From the NCBI RefSeq assembly GCF_033473495.1, contig NC_088935.1, forward strand, positions 62,001 through 126,000: a stretch of 64,000 nt of DNA, written 5' to 3'. Every line of letters begins with the position of its first letter. Position 1 is the stretch's first letter. The stretch comes from Cercospora beticola. Its lineage: Eukaryota > Ascomycota > Dothideomycetes > Mycosphaerellales > Mycosphaerellaceae. The notes beneath the pieces were generated by a model. That model did not search any database. It was given only the letters and a program-made list of their open reading frames with translations, and was not told the DNA's origin. Shown piece after piece: positions 55,007 to 64,000 of this stretch. The position numbers were made by a program, and so were the translations under genes.

Positions 55007-57084
55007 ATGTGTGACGCGGATACTTTAGAGAAGACCCAGGCTCCATCAGATGGCGAGCATGTTGCGAGGACTACCACACCAAAGTTACGCCGCATTTCTG
55101 GCTCGGAGAATATGTCTGGCAGTCTCAGAGTGGTGAATGTATCTCCGGATCTGAACTCAAGAGAACAACGCGAAGACGAACAGCTGATAAGCTCACCAAT
55201 TGGTATGCCATCGGAAAATGCAACTCTTCGTTAGTCAGCACTTGCTGGTATTTTTGAGAACATGCACTGATGTCCTGAGCAGCTGGACCGAGATCACCGA
55301 GTGTGTTCGATATACCCGAGGAGTCACACGATGAGCTCTACACTAATAGCACAGAAGTGGCCGACACGAGAGACTCAACCGAAGAGCGGGACTCTTACAA
55401 CTTGAAGCCTCCGCCTCCCATCCGACCTCGCCAACTCAATAATGAGCTCGAAGCCTTGTCAGAACGATTCTTCTCTGCTGACCATCTGGACCTGATTCTC
55501 AAGGACTACGCCCTCACTGTGCGATTCAAGCAATTTCTGAAGACTTACAGACCTGCATATATCGATGTTTTGAAAGACTACATTGAAGCCAAGAAGGCTA
55601 TTGCAGCAATTGAATATGCCAACGCCGTGGCCAATCGCCTGCAATCACCAGCGACCTATTCACCACTCCGGACAGCTCGACTAGACGAACGATTCGAAAC
55701 GCAGACAAAGCAGAAAGAACAGACATTGGTCGAAGAGGCCTTACCAGCTTACCTTACGCATCGACTAGTGTGTCTCGTCACCGACACACTAGTCAAAGAA
55801 ATCACCGGAAACAGCGCCCCAATCATGCACGAACTAATCCCATCTTTGGCTGAAGTTTACTGTATTTCCGATCCCAGTGTCCAAGACAACCCTATCGTGT
55901 ACGCCTCCGAGGAATTCTACAATATCACGCAATATACCAAAGAATTCGCCATCGGCCGCAACTGCAGATTCCTCCAAGGTCCCAAATCTTCAGACACAAC
56001 AGTCGCAAGACTCATACAAGCTTTGACGAAAGGAGAAGAATGTACCGAGACGATCCTGAACTACAAACGAGACGGCACACCATTCATGAATCTCCTGATG
56101 ATCGCCCCTCTATACGACAACAAAGGCGCTGTACGGTACTTCCTAGGCTGTCAAATCGACGTTTCATCTCTTATTGAAAATGGCAGAGGAGTAGAGTCAT
56201 TTGCTCAACTTCTCGCTCAATACGGGACAGAAGCCCTGAATGGGAGTTTCTCTGCATCACGGAAAAGTGCAAGACGGGATCCGATGGCGATATTAAGCGA
56301 TTGGGGCCAACTTCTTACAGAAGAAGAAGCCGAAATCGTGAAGAACAGAGCACAACAAAAGACCAGAAGTAGAGTCCCATCTGAAACGGGCGGAATAGGA
56401 TCCATGACATCTTCTTCAAAAGTTCTGCTTAATCGAACCGGATCAAAATCCAGCCGTATAATTCTCGGAATGGAAGATTCAACTTCTGCTACGGAAAGAC
56501 ACCTCTGGCCCGCAGCAAACCTCGGTCCTTCTGGACGACTCCCCGGCGTGTATCAAAGCTATCTACTCGTTCGCCCTTATCCTTCTCTACGCATAACATT
56601 CACATCCCCCTCTCTACGAATCCCAGGCCTAATCCAAACAAAATTCCTCGATCGAATCGGCGGACCAATTTCAGTTCGAGAAGGACTTCTGGATGCTTTG
56701 ACTCGTGGCACGGGCGTTACGGCGAAAGTCAATTGGCTTACTTCGAATTCTAGTGCGGAAATGGAAGGTAGGAGGACACGTTGGTTGCATTGTACTCCGC
56801 TGTTTGGCTCGGATGATCGTGTTGGTGTCTGGATGGTGGTTGTTTGCGAGGACGAGTCGGCAATTTTGACGGGGAGTTTGAGTAGAGCTGGGTCGTCGAG
56901 TACTAGAGGTGGAGGAGCGCAAGACTTCACGAGTAGTAAGCTTTACGCGGACTATCTCAAACGTGAAGGCCGAGAGAGCAGACCAATGACGGCGCGTACG
57001 AACGAGACGAAGGATAGTTTTGCGGCGCCGGGTGATGGCGATGACGGGATTGGATCCCTCAATCATCATTTTCGAGACTTTTGA
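55007..57084 (+). CDS. RGS-LOV blue-light photoreceptor
   Basis: Two exons (55007-55202, 55283-57084; 80-nt intron) give 665 residues. After a disordered N-terminus, residues about 130-250 form an RGS-like helical domain (LILKDYALTVRFKQFLKTYRPAY...YIEAKKAIAAIEYANAVANRL). A PAS/LOV domain follows with YASEEFYNITQY and the flavin-adduct motif GRNCRFLQG (Cys293), then ILNYKRDGTPFMNLLMIAPLY and YFLGCQIDVS, all LOV features. The C-terminal third has a second PAS-like segment after a Ser-rich linker. Flavin-binding LOV proteins form a cysteinyl adduct in blue light. Fusion to RGS suggests light-dependent control of a G-protein alpha subunit or membrane association, as described for fungal RGS-LOV proteins. 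The start is the first ATG in frame. Confidence 0.93.
55763..55794. repeat. Perfect 12-bp inverted repeat inside the RGS-LOV exon
   Basis: GACTAGTGTGTC (55763-55774), an 8-nt loop and its exact complement GACACACTAGTC (55783-55794) lie within codons for RLVCLVTDTLVK. The repeat is compatible with coding and could form an mRNA hairpin; significance unknown. Confidence 0.8.
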
Positions 57085-57252
57085 CATAATGTAGTCGCAT
57101 CTTTGCGGCGACGAGATGGTAAAGGCAGAGGCTAGCGAGCAGCATAGTTGCGTGGTGCGGCAACTGACGATGTGAATCTCACATTCGCCTAAATAATAAC
57201 AGGGAGTACCCAGCCTTAAGCCCGCTCACCATAAGAGCTTAAAAATAAAGAA

Positions 57253-58574
57253 TCACACGTATACCACTGGGGTCAGCAAAGTAGTGATCCAAGGCCCTAG
57301 CTCTCCTCTGACCGCACGAAGGATGTATCGCTCAATGCCTTCTCGTGGCGCACCAGGCGTGAAGAACATCGCGGTCATCATGTCGTAAGTCAATTGCTGT
57401 GTCTCCGTCGCTCGTTGGAACATATCTCTCTCGAATGCCTCGACTTTACGATCAAGCTCCTGACTCGAATGAGACGCCTTGATTGCTGCGGCGAGCTTCA
57501 TGGCGTCTTGGAATGCGAGATCAACGCCTTCCCCTGCAAACGGTGTCTGCAAAGTGGTCAGTTTGGCAACGTAGGAGAAGTGGATGGAGCGTCTTCACCA
57601 TCACATGGGCTGCATCTCCGATCAGCGTCACGCCCGGTCGATGTTTCCATTTGTGGCCAATTGGCAGCATATACAAGTCTCTGGGCTGTGCCGCGCCATT
57701 TGCGGCTTGTGTCAGGGCAAGCAGCTCAGGATGCCAGTCCGCATATTCCAAGCGAATTGCCTTCTTCACTTCTTCGAGATCGTGGACATTGTAAGCTGGT
57801 TGTCAATCGCTCGGCCTTACTGCCCAGGTTGCAACATTGATGCTGCCGTCTCCAATTTGCTGCGCCATGATACTTTTGCCGTCCGAGAAGGCAAAGAGGT
57901 TACCGCGATTGACCAGTTTGTGTAGATCGGGCACTTGTTGTTCGGCGTTCGAGATGAGAAGCGAATGACCAGCTATGCCGCTGTAGTAGGGTCTGGCATC
58001 GCTGAGTAGGGGTCTAACTTTCGACCATGCGCCATCTGCTCCAACAATGAGATCGAAGCCACTGGCCGTGCTGTCGTTTGCGAAAGAAAGCACGTGACCA
58101 TCGCTGATCTTGACAAGCTTCTTGCTCCACCGGATTGTGCCTTCAGGCAGGCTCCTGAATATCAACTCTCTTAGCCTTGGCCGGTCAATCTCAGGTCTCC
58201 CAGTAGTTGAGCTGCCCTTTGATCCTTGCTGCGTGATATAGCAGAGGAGATTCTTATCCGCGATCTTGAATGCTTCGCCATCATATCTAGCGTACTTCAA
58301 GAATGCGTCGAACAGTCCAGCTTTCTTGAGTGCAGCTTGACCAGTTTTCTCGTGCAGGTCCAGAGTGCCTCCTTGAGATCTGAAGTCAATGCTGCTCTCA
58401 CTTTCGAAAATCGTTACGGTGACATGGCTGTCGTTGTTCAGAAGAAGGCGTGCCAGCATGCAGCCCGCCGGGCCTGTAAATGGTGAACAATATCAGCTGC
58501 TGTTTGTTAAGCTGAGTGTACAAGGACTATCACTCCTGCATACCACTCCCAACAATTGCCACATTGATTCCCAT
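57253..58574 (-). pseudogene. TetX-like FAD monooxygenase with one in-frame TGA
   Basis: The exons are 58574-58544, 58473-57599 and 57546-57253. A 31-nt first exon (MGINVAIVGS) joins to GPAGCMLARLLL, giving the FAD-binding GxGxxG. FESESSIDFRSQGGTLDLHEKTG and RLRELIF follow, then the DG motif LIVGADGAWSKVRPLL, then [22 protein letters not shown]-like residues. All are typical of the tetracycline-hydroxylase/6-hydroxynicotinate group, of normal length (about 399). One TGA (57803-57805) sits exactly where the family has Trp (AVRPSD-stop-QPAYNVHDLEEVKKA). The frame is otherwise perfect on both sides. A 57-nt stretch from GTAAGG to an AAG acceptor spans the stop and would remove it in frame if spliced. 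Confidence 0.75.
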
Positions 58575-59335
58575 ACTCTCGTTCTTTTGATATTGCTCTG
58601 CTTCTGACTGCTTGCTAAGCTGGACGCCGCGCTCGCTTGACAACAGTCTGTCGCGTATGAAATGTAGATAGAATAGAAATTGTGTTCCGCTTCGCCGTAC
58701 CCTACCTTTTGCTCAATGCAGATGGTCCTCTGAAAGCTACGCTGTCTCTTAGCGGGCATCCTGAGTGGAAGATCGGTGCGCCATCGATCCTCTTCGGCCG
58801 AAAAGCTTCACGTCCGCCCGAAGGTGATGGTGTGCTTCACGCACATGTTCATCTCTCAATTGCAGACCCAACCCAACGTCCTCATGTTGTGACCATGCTA
58901 TCCTTGGCAGCCTTGGCTGTGAAAGAAGACATTCGTGCGCTGCCTGAGGAGCGCTGGCGACCCGCTAACTCACGTAAGGCGGCCGGGTTCCTACAGCAAG
59001 TGGATTTTCATGTGATAAGACCAGCCGAGTTGGCCGAGTAGGAGCTGCGGCGTCGGCAGGCTGCCGATCTGGACTGCTTCGTAACTGTCGACCAGCGCGA
59101 TCGCGGCGACGCCGTACATCGGTTGGCGGGTATGAGAGGCTTATAAAGCGGCGATAGCAGGTGGGCGGAGGACCTGGTCGCGGATGCGCGGCGTGCGACT
59201 CTTTGGTGCTGACTCCGTCGGAGACGTGGTCGTTTCTGGCAGCAGCGAATGACGGCATCGCTCGTGCCGGGGCAAGTGAGAGAGGGAGCTCCTCCCATGA
59301 CAATTACCTCTCTCGCCGCACCACGCTAGACTGTG
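58575..59335. other. Divergent intergenic region
   Basis: About 760 bases between the TetX-like and glutathione peroxidase genes. A 119-codon plus-strand frame (58682-59041) has no recognised domain, begins with a non-ATG codon, and is left uncalled. Confidence 0.45.
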
Positions 59336-60074
59336 ATGCCTCGTGCTGCAATCTCTGTCCTCCATTCCGCCTCCAAGCGCATCCAACTTCCCACCACCGT
59401 AGCCTTCACCTACCGACGAACAACCTACGCCGCCATGTCGTCCGCTACCACTTTCTTCGACTTCACGCCCAAAGATAAGAAGGGTCAGGAATACCCGCTC
59501 TCAAACCTCAAGGGCAAGGTCGTCCTGGTCGTGAACACCGCGTCCAAATGCGGCTTCACTCCACAGTTTGAGGGCCTCGAGAAGCTCTACAAAGGTATGA
59601 CAGCTGCATCTGCGTCTTGGCCTGACTCGCGCCTGCATACTGACATGCTTGTCTCCACTAGAGGTCAAGCCAAAGCACGAGGACTTCGAGATCATCGGCT
59701 TCCCATGCAATCAATTCGGCGGACAGGACCCAGGCAGCAACGATGAGATTCAGAGCTTCTGTCAGCTCAACTACGGCGTCACATTCCCAGTTCTGGGCAA
59801 GACGGATGTAAACGGAGAAAAGGCTGAGCCAGTGTGGGAGTGGATGAAGTCCGAGAAGCCGGGCATCATGGGACTGAAGCGCGTGAAGTGGAACTTTGAG
59901 AAGTTCCTCATCGGAAGAGACGGCAAGGTCAAGCAGCGATGGGGTATGTTTACACACCTCTCGGCGAAAGATTCAAGCCATGCTAACAGTTTCCGTCCAG
60001 CCAGCACGAGCTCTCCAGACAAGATCAAGGCTGACATCGAAGCCGCACTCAACGAGAAAGCACCGGCTTCGTAA
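59336..60074 (+). CDS. Glutathione/thiol peroxidase (Gpx3/Hyr1 type) with possible dual start
   Basis: Three exons (59336-59594, 59662-59943, 60001-60074) give 204 residues from the first ATG. A basic, Ser/Arg-rich extension of 33 residues ([18 protein letters not shown]...) looks like a mitochondrial presequence. A second ATG (59435, [10 protein letters not shown]) begins the conserved cytosolic form, so alternative initiation could place the enzyme in both compartments. The catalytic cysteine is in [11 protein letters not shown], followed by [13 protein letters not shown] (resolving cysteine region) and [14 protein letters not shown]. It is a Cys, not Sec, enzyme and probably uses thioredoxin. 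In yeast the homologue Gpx3/Hyr1 also senses peroxide for Yap1. Convergent with the AhpD-like gene. Confidence 0.95.
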
Positions 60075-60263
60075 GCGTCGAAGGAAAGAACAAGATTGAG
60101 CGAATTATACCCCAAATAGCAGTCTTATTGCACCTTGCTTGTTAGCACGAGCTGAAGCTTCACATCTCGCCCTTGCGTTACAATACGGATGTTTCGGCAT
60201 AGCATTCGTAGCATCTGGAGGCTCAGCACTGGCAATAGTTGGAATGAACTCTCATGAAGTGGT

Positions 60264-60880
60264 CTAACTGAAGTCCAGACTATACTTGGCCGCCATCTCA
60301 CCAACGTCAAGAGCCACTAAGAACCGCGAAACGGTGTTGTATGCCGCGACAGTTGCCGTGATCTCAACAACTTCGCGCTCACTGAACAAACTCTTCAACT
60401 TCTCAAACAGCGGATCCTTGACGATAACCCCAATCGTCATCGCATTGGCATACTGCAGAACAGTAAGATGCTTATCATCCAGTCCGCTGCCATCCCACTC
60501 CCGGTCCTTGAGCTTTTCAATATGCTCCTCACTCAGCACACCCGCTTTCCTCAGGATCGGTACATGCTGATCCCATTCGAACCATGCATGGTTCAACACA
60601 GCCACATGGCAGATGGCGATCTCTCGTACTGATGCTGGTAATGTTGTTTGTTCTCGGATAGACTTGAGGAAGGAGTTCCAGCCATCTGCGACTGGAGGAG
60701 CGTGTAGTAGAGCTTTGTCCAGTGGTATGAGTTTTCCACCTCGTCGTGCTTTTACACGTTCGACTACGGCCTGGTCTTCAGGCGTGTCCATCTTTGGGTC
60801 ATCGTCGACTTGGACAGGGATTAGCGAATGCAATGGTTGAACCAAGTGTGGCGAGTTCTCTCACCGTATGGAAGCCGCAT
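60264..60880 (-). CDS. AhpD/carboxymuconolactone decarboxylase-like protein
   Basis: Two exons (60880-60865 and 60808-60264; 56-nt intron) give 186 residues. The first exon is just 16 nt (MRLPY) and leads into VDDDPKMDTPEDQAVVERVKARRGG, matching the usual MRLPY...PED...RRG N-terminus. The CMD helical core follows: LLHAPPVADGWNSFLKSI, then REIAICHVAVLNHAWFEWDQH, which occupies the position of the AhpD C-x-x-C-x-x-x-H site. Here it has one cysteine (AICHVAVLNHAWFEW), so a thiol-disulphide AhpD reaction is unlikely. Related fungal proteins are annotated as CMD-family or AhpD-like with unknown substrate. The 5' start lies 306 bases from the divergent BMT6 start. Confidence 0.88.
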
Positions 60881-61186
60881 TTTTGCTATTCGTCCGCAAT
60901 TGTAGAAGAAATCTGATGCGAGGAGACTCTTCAATCCAATACTGCTCGGTATTTATATCTTTCCAAAGTGACTTGATATATGACTGTCTTTCTAAACGAC
61001 CACGACCATCCCATCCCACTTCAAGTTGGTGCCCCGCCTTCACGGCAACGGCGAAGTCGGCGCTCGCTCCATGGCGGAACGTCGGCTTTTCCGCACACCA
61101 AGCTCATTTCCTCCACAACTTCCCTCCGGATCCGAGACGAAAAAGCGGAAACGAGCGCGAGTGACAGAAAATGCCCAGATCATCAA
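60881..61186. other. Short divergent region with long BMT6 leader frame
   Basis: About 300 bases. The BMT6 frame is open back to 60980, and a second frame (from about 61071, MAERRLFRTPSS) also looks protein-like, so the BMT6 N-terminus could be longer through an unseen splice. Confidence 0.45.
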
Positions 61187-62290
61187 ATGGCTCGAGGAAC
61201 CGAAAGCTGGAAAGCAGCTTCGCATAAGCGCTTGCCTCAAAACAAGAATAAACCCCAGAAGACATCGCAACGCAAGCAGACTGAGAATGAGAGTGAGACC
61301 GAGCAAGCAGTTTCAACTGTTCCTTTGGCGCTGCAGCAGAAATGTTTGAATATTTTTCGGGATGCTTTGAAGTCTTCGGGAGAGAATGATGATGATACGG
61401 TTTTGTTGCAAGAAGTCAAAGGCCATTTGTATCGACGGGATTTTGCAAAGGCTTTTGGGAAGGATGAGTATTTGAACGTTTATGCTAAGAGGTGGAGTCC
61501 TAGTCGAGCTTTGGGGTATTTGCAGATTTTCAGTGATTTGCAAGAGAACATTTGTCAGGGACGAGAAGAGGACGAGGGAGGAGTGCTCAAGGTGGTTTGT
61601 TTGGGAGGTGGTGCTGGTGCTGAATTGGTTGCGCTTGCTGCTTGGTTGTCTGAACGAAGAGGAGACGAACCGGATGCCAGGATTTCAGCATTGTTTCTGG
61701 ATATCGCTGCATGGGGTCCTACGGTTTCGAATTTGCGAGGAGCTGTTGTAAGTCCGCCGGTCCTGTCACAATACGCTTCCGCAGCTGCCAAGGCAGCGAA
61801 TGTCGCGTTACTTCCGGAGGATGCGTTCGCGGCCACTTTCCAAGAAGCTGACGCACTGGACCTGGACGATTCGCAAAGCAAGGCAATCTACGAGAACACA
61901 GATCTCATAACACTCCTTTTCACACTCAACGAACTCTACTCGACTTCCGTCCCCAAGACACAGAAAATGCTCGCGAAAATCACAGAAGCGACACAACCTG
62001 GAGCACATCTTTTAGTTGTGGACAGTCCTGGAAGCTACTCGACTGTTTCGATCAATGAAGCTGAGAAGAAGTATCCTATGCAATGGCTGCTTGATCATAC
62101 GCTTCTTGGCACACAACAGAAGCGTGGTGAAGAAGAGACACCAGCGAAGTGGGAGAAGGTCGTTTCGGATGAATCTAGATGGTTCAGGTTGCCTCAAGGA
62201 CTGGAGTATCGTATGGAGCTGGAGAATATGCGGTACCAGATTCATTTGTATCGGCGAGCGAATGATGAGGTCAAGAGTGAAGAGGATTGA
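61187..62290 (+). CDS. BMT6: 25S rRNA (uridine-N3) methyltransferase Bmt6-like
   Basis: From the ATG at 61187 the protein has 367 residues with a Lys/Gln/Thr-rich nucleolar-type N-terminus (KRLPQNKNKPQKTSQRKQTE). The conserved start of the domain is LQQKCLNIFRDAL, then HLYRRDFAKAFGKDEYLNVYAKRWSPSRALGY. The SAM-binding motif I is VVCLGGGAGAELVALAAW. Later segments (FLDIAAWGPTV, TDLITLLFTLNELYSTS, HLLVVDSPGSYS, then the WFRLPQGLEYRMELENMRYQIHLYR end) match the yeast Bmt6 family, which methylates U2843 of 25S rRNA. Trp/Tyr pattern and length support the call. The start is uncertain because the frame is open for 69 codons upstream. Confidence 0.9.
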   Translation: MARGTESWKAASHKRLPQNKNKPQKTSQRKQTENESETEQAVSTVPLALQQKCLNIFRDALKSSGENDDDTVLLQEVKGHLYRRDFAKAFGKDEYLNVYAKRWSPSRALGYLQIFSDLQENICQGREEDEGGVLKVVCLGGGAGAELVALAAWLSERRGDEPDARISALFLDIAAWGPTVSNLRGAVVSPPVLSQYASAAAKAANVALLPEDAFAATFQEADALDLDDSQSKAIYENTDLITLLFTLNELYSTSVPKTQKMLAKITEATQPGAHLLVVDSPGSYSTVSINEAEKKYPMQWLLDHTLLGTQQKRGEEETPAKWEKVVSDESRWFRLPQGLEYRMELENMRYQIHLYRRANDEVKSEED

Positions 62291-63331
62291 TGTTATGCTG
62301 GATTCTGCAAAAACTGCTCAACAACAACCATTGCTGAACAACCCTCGTGTTGCAGTATCATGGCCGCAATGCTTCAAGGCTAATCATTAAACGGGCATTC
62401 ATTTATACGATGAAGCAGTCGGATTCAAACGCTCTATCGCCAGAGCACAATGTGTGAGGGAAAGCAGAAGCGTCTCAAAAAGAAGAGCTCGATTCGAGCT
62501 GCCGGGATCCTGGTGACTGGCGAGCAACGCACCTCGACAAGACTCCAATAATCAAGATCCAGCATAGCATCATCTGCAATCGTCAGATCACGCTCCTGTG
62601 CTCCGTCCGTATGTGGTTCTTGCACTCGTTTGGTTCGATGTGGGGCTAAGCCGAGTATGGTGCATACCCAATGGTATAGCTCTCAGCCACATGCGCAAGA
62701 TCTCTGCAGCTTTGTCCGCACGAAGGCCATCATATAAGGCCGCTTCATAATCCGACTGGTAGAGGACCATGCACAGCCTGCTCCCGAACAACGTTGCTCA
62801 GCTACGCGCATGGAGTATTTGAGATATTACTCACTTATCTGCACAGCGAGCTGGGTTCGCAACGTCGGTGGCAATATCACTAAATCGACCATGATCAGAG
62901 CTGTTAGCCATCTGCATCGCAGCGAATCTTCAGATCGTGGAGTGCCTGGTCCAGGTATAGCAAGATCTGTAACACAAAGCTCTTGCAAACATGATCGTCT
63001 GGGGCTGCTGATGAGCATTCGGATTGCGCACGAATTGAGGCATTGCTGGGCGTGTGGACTTCCACCATCAACGGCAACTACATTTCCCCATGCATTGACA
63101 AGTCTGCAGAACTGCAGACGGCGTACTCTATCTCCGGACATGCTCGGCCTCAAGAAGCAGAGCTGCATAACATGCCCCTCTGCGCAGTGTAACACCGGCT
63201 TCGATCCAGGCGATGCCACTGCAGCACACCAGTGGTTCTTCACGAGGATATAAATGATGGTATAGAGTCTCCAGGTCGCAACAACCTTACACTCAACAGC
63301 CTTCCACTATCAGCTTAGAGATTCTCTTGAA
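62291..63331. other. Intergenic, no gene recognised
   Basis: About 1.04 kb upstream of the terminal secreted-protein gene. Overlapping frames on both strands at 62810-63253 show no features. Confidence 0.5.
63249..63254 (+). promoter_or_regulatory. TATA box of the terminal secreted-protein gene
   Basis: TATAAA lies 83 bases before the ATG at 63332, similar to the spacing at the HsbA-like gene. Confidence 0.55.
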
Positions 63332-64000
63332 ATGCATTTCACAAAGCTGTTCGGCATTGCCCTCTTGCCCATCACCTCCCTTGCAGTGCCCTTGTCACTT
63401 TCACTGTCGGTTGTGGTGAACGATGCCTCCACGGTCGACTTTGATCATCATCACGCAGTCAGAGAGCTGTTGAGCCACCGTGGTCATGATTTTCTGGCGT
63501 CTGGCGAGATTCTGTCTCCTGACAAATATCTGGGCCACCTGTCAGAATACGCAAAGTACTTGACTGAGGCGTCCAAGATACTCAAAGATCTGAAGGTGCC
63601 GGACGACCATGCCGACAATGATACATGGGAAAGGTTCGATGAGCAGCGTGAGGTGAGTGAGTGCATATGCAGTCACGGAGAAAGGAATGCTGACCTAGCT
63701 GTAGCTCGCAAGCGAATCATTCGAAAACGCTACCTTGGCCATAGATTCCGCAGCACGCGATACGGCGAACTGGCCATTTTACAGCGAATTCAACAAAGAG
63801 GACACTAAGACGCTCACGGAAGCACTGGCAGACGTAAGTCAACCAATGCACATCCATCAATCCTCCTGTGCTAACCTTCGCAGAACTTCGGCAAGGTCAA
63901 TCAAACCTTCATCGATCCAGTCGTTACGGCATTGAAGTCTTGGGTCTTTAATGATCGCAATCGCCAGGCCAATCGGTTGAGCTTCCTTGCTAGATCGCTA
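63332..64000 (+). CDS. Secreted protein of unknown function, cut by the window end
   Basis: Exons 63332-63652 and 63705-63833, and a third from 63884 running off the window, give at least 189 residues. The N-terminus is a signal peptide (MHFTKLFGIALLPITSLAVP). The mature part is helical and polar: HHHAVRELLSHRGHDFLASGEILS, EYAKYLTEASKILKDLKVPDD and, after the first intron, LASESFENATLAID and TEALADNFGKVNQTFIDP. No cysteine pairs occur in the mature part. The overall look (signal plus amphipathic helices with a closing VVTALKSW) recalls the HsbA-like secreted group but is not enough for a family call. Introns are 52 and 50 nt with GTGAGT and GTAAGT donors. Confidence 0.75.

Noticed and set aside
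58682..59041. 119-codon frame before glutathione peroxidase
   Set aside because: No ATG start and no recognisable family, though parts read smoothly; left uncalled.
1..64000. Reassigned genetic code (TGA as Trp) to explain two in-frame TGAs
   Set aside because: Other genes in the window, such as the MFS gene ending at 4105 and the flavoprotein gene ending at 8296, use TGA as their genuine stop at the expected C-terminus.
1..64000. tRNA genes, rRNA, CRISPR arrays, intact transposons
   Set aside because: No B-box-like GGTTCGAATCC, no direct-repeat/spacer structure and no transposase or reverse-transcriptase motifs were found by eye on either strand.

Overview
The window is nuclear DNA of a filamentous ascomycete, most likely a Dothideomycete. 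Genes carry short introns of about 50-100 nt with GT-AG borders, and intergenic spaces are 0.2-2 kb. The protein families fit: Zn2Cys6 regulators, a Gcn4/CpcA bZIP factor, an RGS-LOV photoreceptor, a 2EXR protein, HsbA-like secreted proteins and several MFS transporters. The class-level placement is inference. No tRNA, rRNA, CRISPR array or intact transposon was seen. Exon borders below were chosen by eye from reading frame, splice motifs and family knowledge.

Layout. 0-9 kb: a peripheral, possibly catabolic set with an ACS-type MFS carrier, a cysteine-rich Mid2-like membrane protein, and an MFS exporter divergent from a salicylate-hydroxylase-like flavoprotein. 9.9-16.2 kb: a C2H2 factor, a GNAT acetyltransferase and a DHA1 exporter, separated by long empty stretches. 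17.5-20.9 kb: three damaged genes (a methyltransferase, a short-chain dehydrogenase and an NAD(P)-dependent reductase), each with stops, frameshifts or loss of a catalytic residue. 22.4-25.5 kb: two secreted proteins, one HsbA-like and one with a zincin HExxH motif.

26-42.7 kb is mostly housekeeping: DNA2 divergent from the APS kinase gene MET14, a CK2 regulatory subunit, a small acidic protein, a Zn2Cys6 regulator, prefoldin subunit 5, and a CpcA-like bZIP gene with upstream ORFs and a TGACTCA site. 43.1-44.2 kb holds a decaying tandem repeat. 44.3-57.1 kb: an acidic protein, a frameshifted 2EXR gene, EMP24, a Myb/SANT-like protein, a small catalase with a GC-AG intron, IML2 and the RGS-LOV photoreceptor. 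57.2-64 kb: a TetX-like monooxygenase interrupted by one TGA, glutathione peroxidase, an AhpD/CMD-like protein, the rRNA methyltransferase BMT6, and a truncated secreted-protein gene.

The most striking signals are the cluster of broken genes at 17.5-20.9 kb (two of its stops have the CpA-to-TpA form expected from RIP), the 96-bp coding-like repeat array, the unusual 5' organisation of the CpcA-like gene, and the isolated in-frame stops or frame conflicts in otherwise well-preserved genes (57.8 kb, 46.4 kb, 29.6 kb).
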